This document shows, in pieces, positions 52,589 to 61,820 of a DNA stretch of 64,000 nucleotides. This stretch comes from Bacteroidota bacterium (GTDB lineage Bacteria; Bacteroidota; Bacteroidia; Bacteroidales; VadinHA17): NCBI GenBank assembly GCA_029547705.1, contig JAKPOU010000042.1, positions 339,271-403,270 on the forward strand, read 5' to 3'. Each line of letters starts with the position of its first letter. The first letter of the stretch is position 1. The translations under genes were made by a program, and so were the position numbers. The notes beneath the pieces were generated by a model. That model ran no database searches and had not been told where the DNA came from. It was given only the letters and a program-made list of their open reading frames with translations.

Positions 52589-54484
52589 TTATTCGGCGTA
52601 GTGAAAATAATACCAGTATGTGTCTGAGTAAGCCGGTGCCAGGAGATGCCGGGCATCAGGATTGTTAAGATAGATCCTTGCATAGGAATTCATCCTCTGT
52701 ATCACATCCGGACTTATTCTGTAGGGACTTCCTGCGAGGGGATCCGTGTTGGTAAGACTGATATAGAACAGCATTGCTTCCTGGCAGGACCGTGGCATTT
52801 CCCTGTAACCGAGCTGTTGCATCAGAGGAACCAGTCCGGCGAACTTGTCAAGTTCTCTTCCGAGCAGATACCATGCTGCAAGATATTCAAATGCAATCCG
52901 GTTTCCGGGATTCTCACTCAGCATTCTGATAAGAATGGCTTCAATATCATCAATATGAAAAAAGAAATCCTTCCTGACTGCCATTTTTCTTTTTTCACCC
53001 CAGTCGGGATGATTATTGATCATCTCCTCATTGTAAAGATATTTCCCGGTATTTAAGGCCCATTTTCTGTAAAATAGTGTCTTCTCAAGCAGCTTCAGAT
53101 ATTTACCTGCCACCTCGTACCGGCCGTTTATCAGATTGGTTTCCGCCAGTCTCTTTACGGCCCTCACGCTTTTTTCCATGTGGGGCATCACTTCCATGCT
53201 CTCAAAGGCATAGAGCTGTGATGCATTTACCAGTCCGATGTGATAAAGGATCTCATTTCCCATCATGGGACTGATAAATTCATCCTCAAATCTCAGGAAA
53301 AGACCTTCTCTGCCATGCTGACTGAAACTGAACATTTCCTCAGCCATGATACCCGTTTTGGCAAGTGACAGGTTGAGCATGGCAAGCGACAGATAATTCC
53401 CCGGAGGCTTTTTCCCCGCAAATGCGATTACCTTTTCCCATTTCCGGTTCCTGACGAGCTGATCGTAAGTCATTGTTCGTTCCGCGTCGAAATTCACCAT
53501 TTTAAAAAATCCGGTTAAGGCCATAGCCGGAATTACTATAAGCTGAATAATCAGGAAGGATGTTTTTTCCAGATGTCTTTCCGGAATGAGTGAATAAAAT
53601 AAAACAACGGGGAGGGGCAATATAAGGAGAACCGGTATGAAGGGCGGAATCCTGCCGGCTATGTTATAATAAAATTCTGTGAAAAAGGCCTGTCCGGCAG
53701 GCTGAAACACAAAAAAATATCTGACAAGAAGAGGTACGGCTGCTGACAGGAATATGTAAAGCAAGATCGGGCACAGCTTTGATCTTTTTGCCCATGATCT
53801 TCCCTTTCCTGCTGTTTCTGTTCCTGTTCTTCCTGTTCCTGTTCCTGTTCCAGCCTTATTAATTCTTTCTTTATTCATGCCGTGCGCCAGAGCGGCATTC
53901 TTTAACAGGATAATTTCATATGCTGTCATTATCAGCACCATGGACAAAAATGCTCCTCCCAGAATATAATAAATCAGCGGAATAAGAATAACGCCGGCAG
54001 CAAATCTCCGTTTTTCATTTTTTATCCCTGTATAAACCCATGCTGCGGCAAGGGAGGCGGTGAATCCTGTTACTGCTGAAAGCGGGTATAATTCATTGCA
54101 GAGCATCAGGCCGGCGGCAAGGGCAGGCAGGAATGAGAGAAGATAAGTGTTTTTTCTTCCGTCATTGAATTCCCGGATAAGTGCCCGGGTGAGCAGCTGT
54201 ATTGAGATAAACAGAATGCTGATGATGAATGCCCCGGCTGCGGGAATATTGTAAAACTGTGTAAGGAATGAGCCTGTCCAGCCATTGAGACCCCCGGGGA
54301 GCAGTAGTTTTTCAGTAAAATAATTGCCTGTACAAAGGAAGAGCTGCAGCTGTTCCGCAAAGCGAAGGTGGTTTGCATAGAAAAAAGAAAAAAACATAAA
54401 AACAAGGATTCCGGCAGAGGCTGTTATCAGTAAGTCTTTGTGCCTTAATATCCGGGATTCTTTTTTTGCTTTCTTGTTTTTCAT
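52589..54484 (-). CDS. DUF6057-type polytopic membrane protein
   Basis: A 631-residue protein. Its first half has about eight to ten hydrophobic helices (for example residues 18-35, 85-105, 160-195, 245-265 and 295-315), and the second half is soluble and helical (TPR-like, residues about 345-631). This layout matches the DUF6057 family of Bacteroidota, whose function is unknown to me. A short Gly/Thr/Arg-rich linker between helices (about residues 215-235) is encoded by a CTGTTC-like hexamer repeat. It is convergent with the plug-only gene and divergent from the tandem esterase. No catalytic motif was recognised. Confidence 0.7.
   Translation of the reverse strand: MKNKKAKKESRILRHKDLLITASAGILVFMFFSFFYANHLRFAEQLQLFLCTGNYFTEKLLLPGGLNGWTGSFLTQFYNIPAAGAFIISILFISIQLLTRALIREFNDGRKNTYLLSFLPALAAGLMLCNELYPLSAVTGFTASLAAAWVYTGIKNEKRRFAAGVILIPLIYYILGGAFLSMVLIMTAYEIILLKNAALAHGMNKERINKAGTGTGTGRTGTETAGKGRSWAKRSKLCPILLYIFLSAAVPLLVRYFFVFQPAGQAFFTEFYYNIAGRIPPFIPVLLILPLPVVLFYSLIPERHLEKTSFLIIQLIVIPAMALTGFFKMVNFDAERTMTYDQLVRNRKWEKVIAFAGKKPPGNYLSLAMLNLSLAKTGIMAEEMFSFSQHGREGLFLRFEDEFISPMMGNEILYHIGLVNASQLYAFESMEVMPHMEKSVRAVKRLAETNLINGRYEVAGKYLKLLEKTLFYRKWALNTGKYLYNEEMINNHPDWGEKRKMAVRKDFFFHIDDIEAILIRMLSENPGNRIAFEYLAAWYLLGRELDKFAGLVPLMQQLGYREMPRSCQEAMLFYISLTNTDPLAGSPYRISPDVIQRMNSYARIYLNNPDARHLLAPAYSDTYWYYFHYAE
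53811..53852. repeat. CTGTTC-type hexamer repeat inside DUF6057 gene
   Basis: Seven imperfect hexamers (CTGTTC, CTTCCTGTTC variants) encode a GTGTGRTGTETAG-like linker in the minus-strand frame. Changes of whole hexamers would preserve the frame. Confidence 0.75.
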
Positions 54485-54531
54485 CAGGCCGCGGCTGGCT
54501 GAACTCAGTTCTGTTCAGCATTGATTAAATA

Positions 54532-54562
54532 CAAAACTAATATATTAAAATAATTATTTTTG
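54532..54562. promoter_or_regulatory. Divergent -7 boxes between DUF6057 and esterase genes
   Basis: An exact TAnnTTTG box occurs on each strand: TATTTTTG at 54555-54562 (plus, 41 bp before the esterase ATG) and TAGTTTTG at 54539-54532 (minus, 47 bp before the DUF6057 ATG). Neither has an obvious -33 TTG at normal spacing. Confidence 0.45.
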
Positions 54563-54603
54563 TGTAATATCATTAAACCGTAAAACTGAATAACTCTCTT
54601 ACC

Positions 54604-56820
54604 ATGCAGGAAAAAAATCCTTCCGGCAAAAGTCCGGTTAGTAAGGTCCCGGTCAGCCGGAAACCATTTGATGCATTTCTTCTTCCGATCGCAGTACTGT
54701 TGCTGATAATCTTTATTACAGGAACAGTGAATGCCCAGAACGATCTTGACGTGATCAGAAACTCATGGATGGAACACAGCGACGCATCCAATTCACTGTA
54801 CCACCACCTGGCAGATCAGTGCTATGATCTTATTGATAAAAGGGAAAAGGCCATTTCCGGGCTGAATTCTCTGGCAGACTGGCAGGAAAGACAGAAATTC
54901 ATCAGGGAAACCCTGATGGATATAGTTGGACCTTTCCCTGAAAAAACACCACTCAATGCCAGAACGGTAAAAACCATTGATAAGGGGTCTTTCAGGGTGG
55001 AGCATGTGATCTATGAATCCCTTCCGGGATTTTATGTCACCTCCTCATTATATATCCCTTCAGGATTAAGGCGGCGGGATAAGGCGCCGGCAATTATCTA
55101 CTGCAGCGGACATACTGAAGAGGGTTACCGGAGCGCGACCTATCAGCACGTAATTCTGAACCTGGTAACCAAGGGTTTCATCGTTTTTGCCTTTGATCCT
55201 GTCGGACAGGGAGAGCGCCTGGAATATTACGATCCTGCCACAGGAAAATCATCTGTCGGTGGACCCACCAAGGAACATTCATATCCAGGAGCACAGGCTT
55301 TCATTACCGGAAGCTCACAGGCGCGGTATATGATCTGGGACGGTATCAGGGCGGTTGATTATCTTCTTTCGCGCAGGGAGGTTGATCCTGCAAGGATTGG
55401 TATTACCGGCAGGTCGGGAGGCGGCACGCAATCGGCATATATTGCAGCATTCGATAACCGCATTCTTGCGGCAGCTCCTGAAAACTATCTGACGAACTAC
55501 AGAAGGCTTCTTCAGTCGATAGGTCCCCAGGATGCCGAGCAGAATATGTTCCATTTTCTTTACCGGGGGCTTGATCATCCTGACCTTCTTCTGGTAAGAG
55601 CCCCGAAGCCGGCATTGATGATCACCACAACCCGTGATATATTCAGCATTCAGGGTGCAATGGAAACCGAAAAGGAGGTTGCAGGGTTGTACAGGTTGTA
55701 CGGTGAAACAGAAAATTTTTCAAGGATTGAAGATGATGACGGCCATGCCTCAACAAAAAAGAATCGTGAAGCCATGTATGCTTTTTTCCGTCAGCATCTT
55801 AACAATCCCGGAAGTATTGAAGATGAAAGGATCAGTCCGCTCACGGCAGAGGAACTCAGGGTAACTCAGACAGGACAGGTATCAACATCGCTGGGAGGAG
55901 AAACTGTTTTCAGCCTTAACAGGAAGGAGGCCGGAATACGGCTGAATGAGCTGAATGAAGCACGACGCAATCCTGAAAATTTTTATGCCGGCATTGCAGA
56001 ACCGGCGAAAAGAATGTCGGGATTCCGTGAACCTTCCCTTGATGATCTGCCGGTGTTTACCGGCCGTATTGCCAGGGATTACTACAATATTGAAAAGTAT
56101 TTTATAAAGGGGGAGGGCGATTATGTCATTCCTTACTTATTGTTCCGGCCTGTATTATGGAATAACCGGGGTGTGTTTTATCTCAATCCTGCCGGTAAAT
56201 CAGCCGGGGCCGGGCCGGGAGGCGATATTGAAAGATTCCTGAGGCAGGGATTCGCTGTTATGGCGCCCGATATGGCCGGATGCGGAGAAAACGGCCCGGG
56301 ATCATTCCGCGGCGATGCTTACTTTGACGGTTCATCCCACAATCTGTGGTATGCTTCATTGCTTGCAGGGAGAAGCATTACCGGGATACATACGGGAGAT
56401 GTGGTCAAGCTGATAAGAGTGTTAAGGAAGGAATGCCCCTATGCCGAGATTATCGGCTTTGCCAGAAAAGAAATGGCCCCCGTGCTTCTCCACACCGCAA
56501 TTATCGACAGGAACATTTCATCAGTGATTCTGGCTGAGCCCTATTCCTCATTCAGGTCGGTGGTAATGAATAAATCCTATGATACAAATCTCATTCTCAG
56601 TACGATTCCTGCCGGACTCACTGCCTATGACCTGCCTGACCTTGCCGCGGCACTTGCTCCCCGTAAGCTTTTTATTGCCGGGATGACTGATGGAAACGGT
56701 ACCGTAACAGATGTTCAGGATGATATCAGTATTATCCGGAATGTTTATTCATTGCGGAATGCAGCTGACAGAATCAGGATCGAAGCAGATCTCTCAGCCC
56801 TCGATTCATGGATAGAATAA
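54604..56820 (+). CDS. Tandem alpha/beta hydrolase (acetylxylan-esterase-like), second domain degenerate
   Basis: A 738-residue exported protein (membrane/signal segment about residues 27-45). The first hydrolase domain (about 95-400) has YCSGHTEEGY, FDPVGQGER, the nucleophile in ITGRSGGGTQSAY, an acid near TTTRDIFS and His in DDDGHAS, so it should be active. A second domain (about 480-738) repeats the fold (YLLFRPVLWNN, AVMAPDMAGCGENGPG), but its nucleophile elbow reads IGFARKEMAP instead of GxSxG and no catalytic His is evident, so it is probably a non-catalytic binding module. It resembles the STN-esterase at 32288-33694. Deacetylation of glycans is likely. Confidence 0.88.
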   Translation: MQEKNPSGKSPVSKVPVSRKPFDAFLLPIAVLLLIIFITGTVNAQNDLDVIRNSWMEHSDASNSLYHHLADQCYDLIDKREKAISGLNSLADWQERQKFIRETLMDIVGPFPEKTPLNARTVKTIDKGSFRVEHVIYESLPGFYVTSSLYIPSGLRRRDKAPAIIYCSGHTEEGYRSATYQHVILNLVTKGFIVFAFDPVGQGERLEYYDPATGKSSVGGPTKEHSYPGAQAFITGSSQARYMIWDGIRAVDYLLSRREVDPARIGITGRSGGGTQSAYIAAFDNRILAAAPENYLTNYRRLLQSIGPQDAEQNMFHFLYRGLDHPDLLLVRAPKPALMITTTRDIFSIQGAMETEKEVAGLYRLYGETENFSRIEDDDGHASTKKNREAMYAFFRQHLNNPGSIEDERISPLTAEELRVTQTGQVSTSLGGETVFSLNRKEAGIRLNELNEARRNPENFYAGIAEPAKRMSGFREPSLDDLPVFTGRIARDYYNIEKYFIKGEGDYVIPYLLFRPVLWNNRGVFYLNPAGKSAGAGPGGDIERFLRQGFAVMAPDMAGCGENGPGSFRGDAYFDGSSHNLWYASLLAGRSITGIHTGDVVKLIRVLRKECPYAEIIGFARKEMAPVLLHTAIIDRNISSVILAEPYSSFRSVVMNKSYDTNLILSTIPAGLTAYDLPDLAAALAPRKLFIAGMTDGNGTVTDVQDDISIIRNVYSLRNAADRIRIEADLSALDSWIE

Positions 56821-56942
56821 TTAACTTCTTTTAACAAATAAAATCCTGTATGGAATGAATGTGATGAGCTAAAAGAAATTAATTTTAACAGAACATACGA
56901 CTGATTTTATTTACCCCGATTATAAATTTCAATTCTAAAAAT

Positions 56943-57986
56943 ATGGGAAATCAATTTAACAGACGTGAATTTATCAGGGCAGCCGGCGCGGGTGCCATGG
57001 CACTTGGACTTGCAGGAAGATCTTTTCCTGCAGCAGGTTCCCGTCCACAGGGCTCAAAGCGCATCGGGATAATCGGCCTTGACACATCTCACAGCACTGC
57101 GTTCACCAAGACACTGAATGATCCTTCAGCCGGTCCGCAGTTTCAGGGCTATAAAGTTGTTGCGGCTTATCCGAGAGGCAGCAGGGATATACAGTCAAGT
57201 GTGGAACGGATCCCCGGTTACACGGAGGACGTGAAAAAAATGGGAGTTGAGATTGTGGAATCCATAGACGAACTTCTCCGGAAGGTTGATTTTGTTCTTC
57301 TTGAAACCAATGACGGCAGGCTTCATCTGGAACAGGCCATACCTGTGATGAAGGCAGGTAAGAGAATGTTTATTGACAAGCCTGTTGCTGCGTCCCTGGA
57401 TGATACCATTGCGATCTTCAATGCAGCGGAATATTATAAGACCCCGCTTTTTTCCGCTTCGTCCCTGAGATATATTGCCGGAGCCAAAGAAATTGCGGAG
57501 GGAGCCATCGGGAAGGTGATTGGTGCTGAGGTCTATAGTCCGGCAACTCTCGAAAAGACCCATCCTGATCTTTACTGGTACGGAGTCCATGGGGTTGAAA
57601 CACTCTTTACCATTATGGGAACCGGCTGTAAAACCGTATCCAGGGCATTTACCCCGGGTACCGACCTGGTGACGGGAATATGGGAGGATGGCAGGATTGG
57701 TACCATGAGAGGAATAAGGACAGGCAGATCGGGGTACGGAGGCGTGGTATACGGGGAAAAGGAAATCAGAACCCTGGGAAGCTATGCCGGCTATGATCCC
57801 CTGCTGATAGAGATAGTGAGATTCTTCACCACGGGTGTTTTGCCGGTCAGGCCGGAGGAAACACTTGAGATCTTTGCCTTTATGACAGCAGCTGAGGAGA
57901 GCAGGCAGAAGGGAGGCGCTCCTGTTCAGATGGAAAAAGTAATTGAGAAAGCCAGGAAGAAGGCTGCGAAAATTAATTTTAAATAA
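56943..57986 (+). CDS. Tat-exported Gfo/Idh/MocA oxidoreductase (short form)
   Basis: A 347-residue protein with a Tat-type signal (NRREFIRAAGAGAMALGLA). The Rossmann loop reads IGIIGLDTSHSTAFTKTLND, where GLDTSHS replaces the usual GxGxxG, a variant seen in exported members. The catalytic motif is DKPVAA. The C-terminal domain has LYWYGVHGVETLFTIMG. With 51 bp to the next oxidoreductase gene, the two are likely cotranscribed. NAD-type cofactor is inferred; it would have to be carried through Tat already bound, as in glucose-fructose oxidoreductase. Confidence 0.88.
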   Translation: MGNQFNRREFIRAAGAGAMALGLAGRSFPAAGSRPQGSKRIGIIGLDTSHSTAFTKTLNDPSAGPQFQGYKVVAAYPRGSRDIQSSVERIPGYTEDVKKMGVEIVESIDELLRKVDFVLLETNDGRLHLEQAIPVMKAGKRMFIDKPVAASLDDTIAIFNAAEYYKTPLFSASSLRYIAGAKEIAEGAIGKVIGAEVYSPATLEKTHPDLYWYGVHGVETLFTIMGTGCKTVSRAFTPGTDLVTGIWEDGRIGTMRGIRTGRSGYGGVVYGEKEIRTLGSYAGYDPLLIEIVRFFTTGVLPVRPEETLEIFAFMTAAEESRQKGGAPVQMEKVIEKARKKAAKINFK

Positions 57987-58037
57987 ACCAGTTTACCAAC
58001 AGAATAATCAGATTTTAATTTTAAAGCGAATCAGGAA

Positions 58038-59399
58038 ATGACAAAACGAAGAGATTTCATTAAAAAGAGCGCAATGGGAACTGCTGCCATAGCTATTGGC
58101 AGTGCCGGATTCAGTGCAAAATCCTACGGTTCCATCAGGGGTGCCAATGAGCGTATCACTGTTGCCGTTATAGGCATACGCGGACAGGGAGGCGGACATA
58201 TCAACACATGGTGTCGTATGAAAGACAGCCAGAATGTACGCCTTAAGACGATCTGCGATGCTGATGAGGAAGTTTTTGCAGAAAAGGTCCAGGCAGCTCA
58301 GAAAATTACCGGAGAGGCCCCGCGGACGGAATGGGATATGAGAAAAGTGTTTGATGACAAGGATATTGATGCTGTTTCATTCGCAACCCCGAACCACTGG
58401 CATGCCCTGGGTACTGTATGGGCCTGTCAGGCAGGAAAGCATGTTTATGTTGAAAAACCTGCATCACATAATGTGTGGGAAGGCCGCAAGATGGTTGAAG
58501 CTGCCAGGAAATACAATGTCCGTGTACAGGTAGGGTTCCAGAACCGTTCAATCCCCAACGTCATGGAAGCCATCAGGTTCATGCACAACGGAGGAATTGG
58601 AAAAGTGTACCTTGCAAGAGGACTTTGCTACAAGCCCCGTGATTCGTTCGGAATTGCTCCTGACAGTCAACCGCCGGCTTCGCTTCATTATGACATATGG
58701 CTCGGACCGGCACAGTGGAGACCCTACAATGAAAAACGGGGTCATTACAACTGGCACTGGTTCTGGGATACAGGCAACGGCGACACGGGTAACCAGGGCC
58801 CGCATCAGTTTGACATAGCACGCTGGGGACTCAACAAGAATGAGCATCCGGTGAAGATATATTCCGCCGGCGGTATTTACGGGATTGATCCGAAGGAATG
58901 TGCACAGGAGACTCCCAATACACAGGCTTCGGTATTTAAATATGCCGATGGGACAATTCTGGAATTTGAAACCAGGGGCCGTTTTACAAATGCCGAATCA
59001 GGCCTTGGCATACAGATAGGCAACATGTTTCTGGGAACGGAGGGATACGTCGAGATAAACGGAAGCGAGTGGAAAGCCTACCGTCAGCGTGAAAGGCAAC
59101 CCTTTGCAGGATCGGATATAGGGGAAAGGCCTGTCGATCTGATGAAGGCGCCGGGCGGCGGAAGCCACTATGTAAACTTCCTTGAGGCTATCCGTGCAGG
59201 GAATAATGGCCCGCTTCACTGCGACATCCTTGAAGGCTATATGTCCTCCTGCCTGCCCAGCCTTGCAAATATTTCCTATCGCCTTGGAAGAGAACTTACA
59301 TTCGACGGAACCAAGGAGCAGTTCGTGAAGGATAAGGAAGCTGATAAAATGCTGACAAGGGAATACAGGAAACCCTACGTTGTTCCGGCAGTTGTCTGA
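58038..59399 (+). CDS. Tat-exported Gfo/Idh/MocA oxidoreductase (long form)
   Basis: A 453-residue protein with a Tat-like signal (KRRDFIKKSAMGTAAIAIG). It shows AVIGIRGQGGGHINTW (NAD loop), FATPNHWHALGTVWACQ, the EKPASHN catalytic motif, VGFQNRS and GNGDTGNQGPHQFDIARWGL with the catalytic His. This is the large, very common exported subgroup in Bacteroidota and Planctomycetota. Some relatives (GH109) cleave glycosides by transient oxidation. It may cooperate with the isomerase-like TIM barrels nearby. A hairpin at 59515-59534 probably ends this transcript. Confidence 0.92.
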   Translation: MTKRRDFIKKSAMGTAAIAIGSAGFSAKSYGSIRGANERITVAVIGIRGQGGGHINTWCRMKDSQNVRLKTICDADEEVFAEKVQAAQKITGEAPRTEWDMRKVFDDKDIDAVSFATPNHWHALGTVWACQAGKHVYVEKPASHNVWEGRKMVEAARKYNVRVQVGFQNRSIPNVMEAIRFMHNGGIGKVYLARGLCYKPRDSFGIAPDSQPPASLHYDIWLGPAQWRPYNEKRGHYNWHWFWDTGNGDTGNQGPHQFDIARWGLNKNEHPVKIYSAGGIYGIDPKECAQETPNTQASVFKYADGTILEFETRGRFTNAESGLGIQIGNMFLGTEGYVEINGSEWKAYRQRERQPFAGSDIGERPVDLMKAPGGGSHYVNFLEAIRAGNNGPLHCDILEGYMSSCLPSLANISYRLGRELTFDGTKEQFVKDKEADKMLTREYRKPYVVPAVV

Positions 59400-59514
59400 T
59401 CATCCGGTTTTACCGGATCTGCCGCTGCAGTCAGTACCAGCCGGCAGCTGTTCCAGACAGTAAATACAGGCAGCAGTTCAGGGGCTTTGAGACCGGATTG
59501 ATAAGCCATGTGCT

Positions 59515-59534
59515 TTTCCGAATATTTTCGGAAA
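59515..59534 (+). terminator. Hairpin after oxidoreductase operon
   Basis: TTTCCGAA (59515-59522) pairs with TTCGGAAA (59527-59534), an 8-bp stem with a 4-nt loop, followed by GTTTTATACATTTTATTT. It lies in the 271-bp gap that also has a short CCGG hairpin at 59402-59418. The T-rich tail supports termination. Confidence 0.6.
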
Positions 59535-59670
59535 GTTTTATACATTTTATTTCGGAATCTGTCCTCCTGCTGTACTTTTCCCTGATTTGTACTGTTTACA
59601 GTGATGGATGACAGAACACGAAACCAAATTTGTTAACTAAGTATAAATTAACATAATAAAAACCGGAAAA

Positions 59671-60735
59671 ATGAAAAATACAGCAGTAAGAGCTTCGATG
59701 CCTGTTTTAATTCTTCTCGTTTCCCTGAGCTGCAATACGAAAAGGTCTGCACGGAACGACAGTTCAAAGATATTTTTCGTAAGGAATGAGACAGAACGGA
59801 AAGTGGATGTATTCATTGGCAAGGATCATTTCACCTCCTTCTGCTGGCCAGAAAATGTTTATAAACCCATCCTTTATCCTGTTAAAACGGCTGCAGGAAC
59901 GGAGGTTACCAGGGGTTTTCCGCTTGTTCCCAGGGAAGGGGAGCGGAATGACCACATTCACCAGGTCGGAATATGGCTGAATTACGGGAAGGTTAACGGT
60001 CTTGATTTCTGGGGTAACGGCCACAGGGGGATGAAGGAGCCGGGCGGCGGTGAAATAAAGCATCTTTCCATTGAAAAAATGGAAGAAAAAAACGGGGAGG
60101 CCATTCTTCTTACAAAGGAAAGCTGGGTTGATCCTGACGGTGTTGAGCTTCTTGCGGAGAATACGGAATATCATTTTCTCGCAGAGGAATCTCTCAGAAT
60201 AATTGACAGGCTGACAACTTTGAAAGCCGGTTCATTTGCTGTAAATTTTGACGATACAAAGGAAGGAATGTTCGGGATAAGGGTTGCCCGTCAGCTGGAG
60301 CTGCCATATGACGATATGGTGACTGTTCTCGGACCGGACGGAAAGCCTTTGCCGGAGAAAGTCAGGGCAGGGGATGTCGCTACCGGCAATTACAGGAGCA
60401 GCGAGGGAAAAAGCGGCGACGATGTCTGGGGGACACGTGCGAAATGGATGAATCTGTACGGCAATATCGGTGAAGAAAAGATCTCGCTGGTTGTCTGTGA
60501 TCATCCGGATAATCCCGGCTATCCCACTTACTGGCATGCCCGCGGGTATGGTCTTTTTGCCGCAAATCCTCTGGGATGGGCTGATTTCACAGGCGGAAGG
60601 GAAAGGCTGGATTTTTCCATCCGGCCCGGGGAGGAAATCACTTTCAGATACAGGGTTATAATCAGTTCGGGAATACATCTGACAGATGCGGAAATCAACA
60701 AACTGGCAGATGAATTTGCTGGCAGATATAAATAA
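59671..60735 (+). CDS. DUF6807 (PmoA-like) lipoprotein, second copy
   Basis: A 354-residue paralogue of the protein at 851-1906, with a lipoprotein signal (LVSLSC). The shared blocks are NDHIHQVGIWLNYGKVNGLDFW (the first family His-rich segment, in which DHPHH of the other copy reads NDHIHQ), FDDTKEGMFGIRVA, DDVWGTR and WHARGYGLFAANPLG. The reaction is unknown. It comes after two exported oxidoreductases, as the first copy does, and 129 bp before an isomerase-like gene. This repeated neighbourhood supports one shared pathway. Confidence 0.87.
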   Translation: MKNTAVRASMPVLILLVSLSCNTKRSARNDSSKIFFVRNETERKVDVFIGKDHFTSFCWPENVYKPILYPVKTAAGTEVTRGFPLVPREGERNDHIHQVGIWLNYGKVNGLDFWGNGHRGMKEPGGGEIKHLSIEKMEEKNGEAILLTKESWVDPDGVELLAENTEYHFLAEESLRIIDRLTTLKAGSFAVNFDDTKEGMFGIRVARQLELPYDDMVTVLGPDGKPLPEKVRAGDVATGNYRSSEGKSGDDVWGTRAKWMNLYGNIGEEKISLVVCDHPDNPGYPTYWHARGYGLFAANPLGWADFTGGRERLDFSIRPGEEITFRYRVIISSGIHLTDAEINKLADEFAGRYK

Positions 60736-60864
60736 CTGATGCGGAAAGAAAAACATGGAAAGCCGGCTCAGGGATATCTGCGGCAAGGTCCGGAACGTGG
60801 AGCATGAAACATGACAGAAGAATACATATGCAATTGATAGGTATAATGAAATAAAACACAAACC

Positions 60865-61758
60865 ATGAAAAACGAATTATCACGCCGTCAGTTTATTCAG
60901 AGAACCCTGGGTGCAGGTGTGGCTCTGGCTGCCCTTAATGCTCTTCCCGCTGCGGCAATGGACAGAAAAAGACCTAAAGGTCTTCAGATGGGACTGGTTA
61001 CATATATGTGGGGAGCCAAATGGGACCTCCCGACCCTGATTTCCAACTGTGAGAAGTCAGGTCTTCTCGGAGTCGAGCTCCGTACACAGCATGCACACAA
61101 GGTGGAGATTGATCTCACTCCTGCCCAGCGCAAGGAAGTAAAGAAACGTTTTGCAGACTCTCCCGTGACATGCGTTGGTTACGGGTCAAATTATGAGTTT
61201 CACAGTCCTGATCCTGCCAGGCTCCGTGAAAATATAGAAGGGGCAAAGGAATATGTAAAGCTTTGTAAGGATATTGGTGCCACCGGGCTGAAGGTGAAGC
61301 CAAATACACTTCCAAAAGAAGTGGAGAGGGAAAAGACAATAGCCCAGATTGCCAGGTCCCTGAATGAACTGGGTAAATTTGCCAGGGATTATGGCCAGAT
61401 CATCAGGGTTGAATGCCACGGGCCCGTTACCCAGGAAATACCGAACATGAAAGCGATTTTTGATCAGGTGACCGAGAAGAATGTTAAAATGTGCTGGAAC
61501 AGCAATGATGTTGATCTGAATCCTCCCGGACTGGAAGCCAATTTCAATTCGGTCAGGCAATGGATCGGTGATACAACTCATATAAGAGGAATAAAGATCA
61601 GTGATTATCCCTATGAGGAACTGTTCAGGCTTCTTCACGGAATAAATTACAGGGGGTGGATACTTGTCGAGGCCACTACACCCTATACTGATCCCGTAGC
61701 TGTCATGAGGGAGCAGCTGACACTTTTCAATGAAATTATGGACAGGATAAAGAGCTGA
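60865..61758 (+). CDS. Tat-exported sugar phosphate isomerase/epimerase-like TIM barrel (copy 4)
   Basis: A 297-residue protein with a Tat-like signal (SRRQFIQRTLGAGVALAALN). The barrel begins LQMGLVTYMWGAKWDLPTLI. Ligand positions are in IRVECHGPVTQE (Glu, His), WNSNDVDL (Asp), GIKISDYPYEELF (a variant of the usual H-I-K-D, with the His missing) and ILVEATTPYTD (Glu). It thus lacks one histidine common to the other three copies and may bind its metal differently. It is convergent with the endonuclease/exonuclease/phosphatase-family gene. Confidence 0.85.
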   Translation: MKNELSRRQFIQRTLGAGVALAALNALPAAAMDRKRPKGLQMGLVTYMWGAKWDLPTLISNCEKSGLLGVELRTQHAHKVEIDLTPAQRKEVKKRFADSPVTCVGYGSNYEFHSPDPARLRENIEGAKEYVKLCKDIGATGLKVKPNTLPKEVEREKTIAQIARSLNELGKFARDYGQIIRVECHGPVTQEIPNMKAIFDQVTEKNVKMCWNSNDVDLNPPGLEANFNSVRQWIGDTTHIRGIKISDYPYEELFRLLHGINYRGWILVEATTPYTDPVAVMREQLTLFNEIMDRIKS

Positions 61759-61820
61759 ACACTGCTGAACCGCGGTTTTAATCTCCCGCCCGGAGCAGGA
61801 CAGGGGATTCCTTCGTGAAA

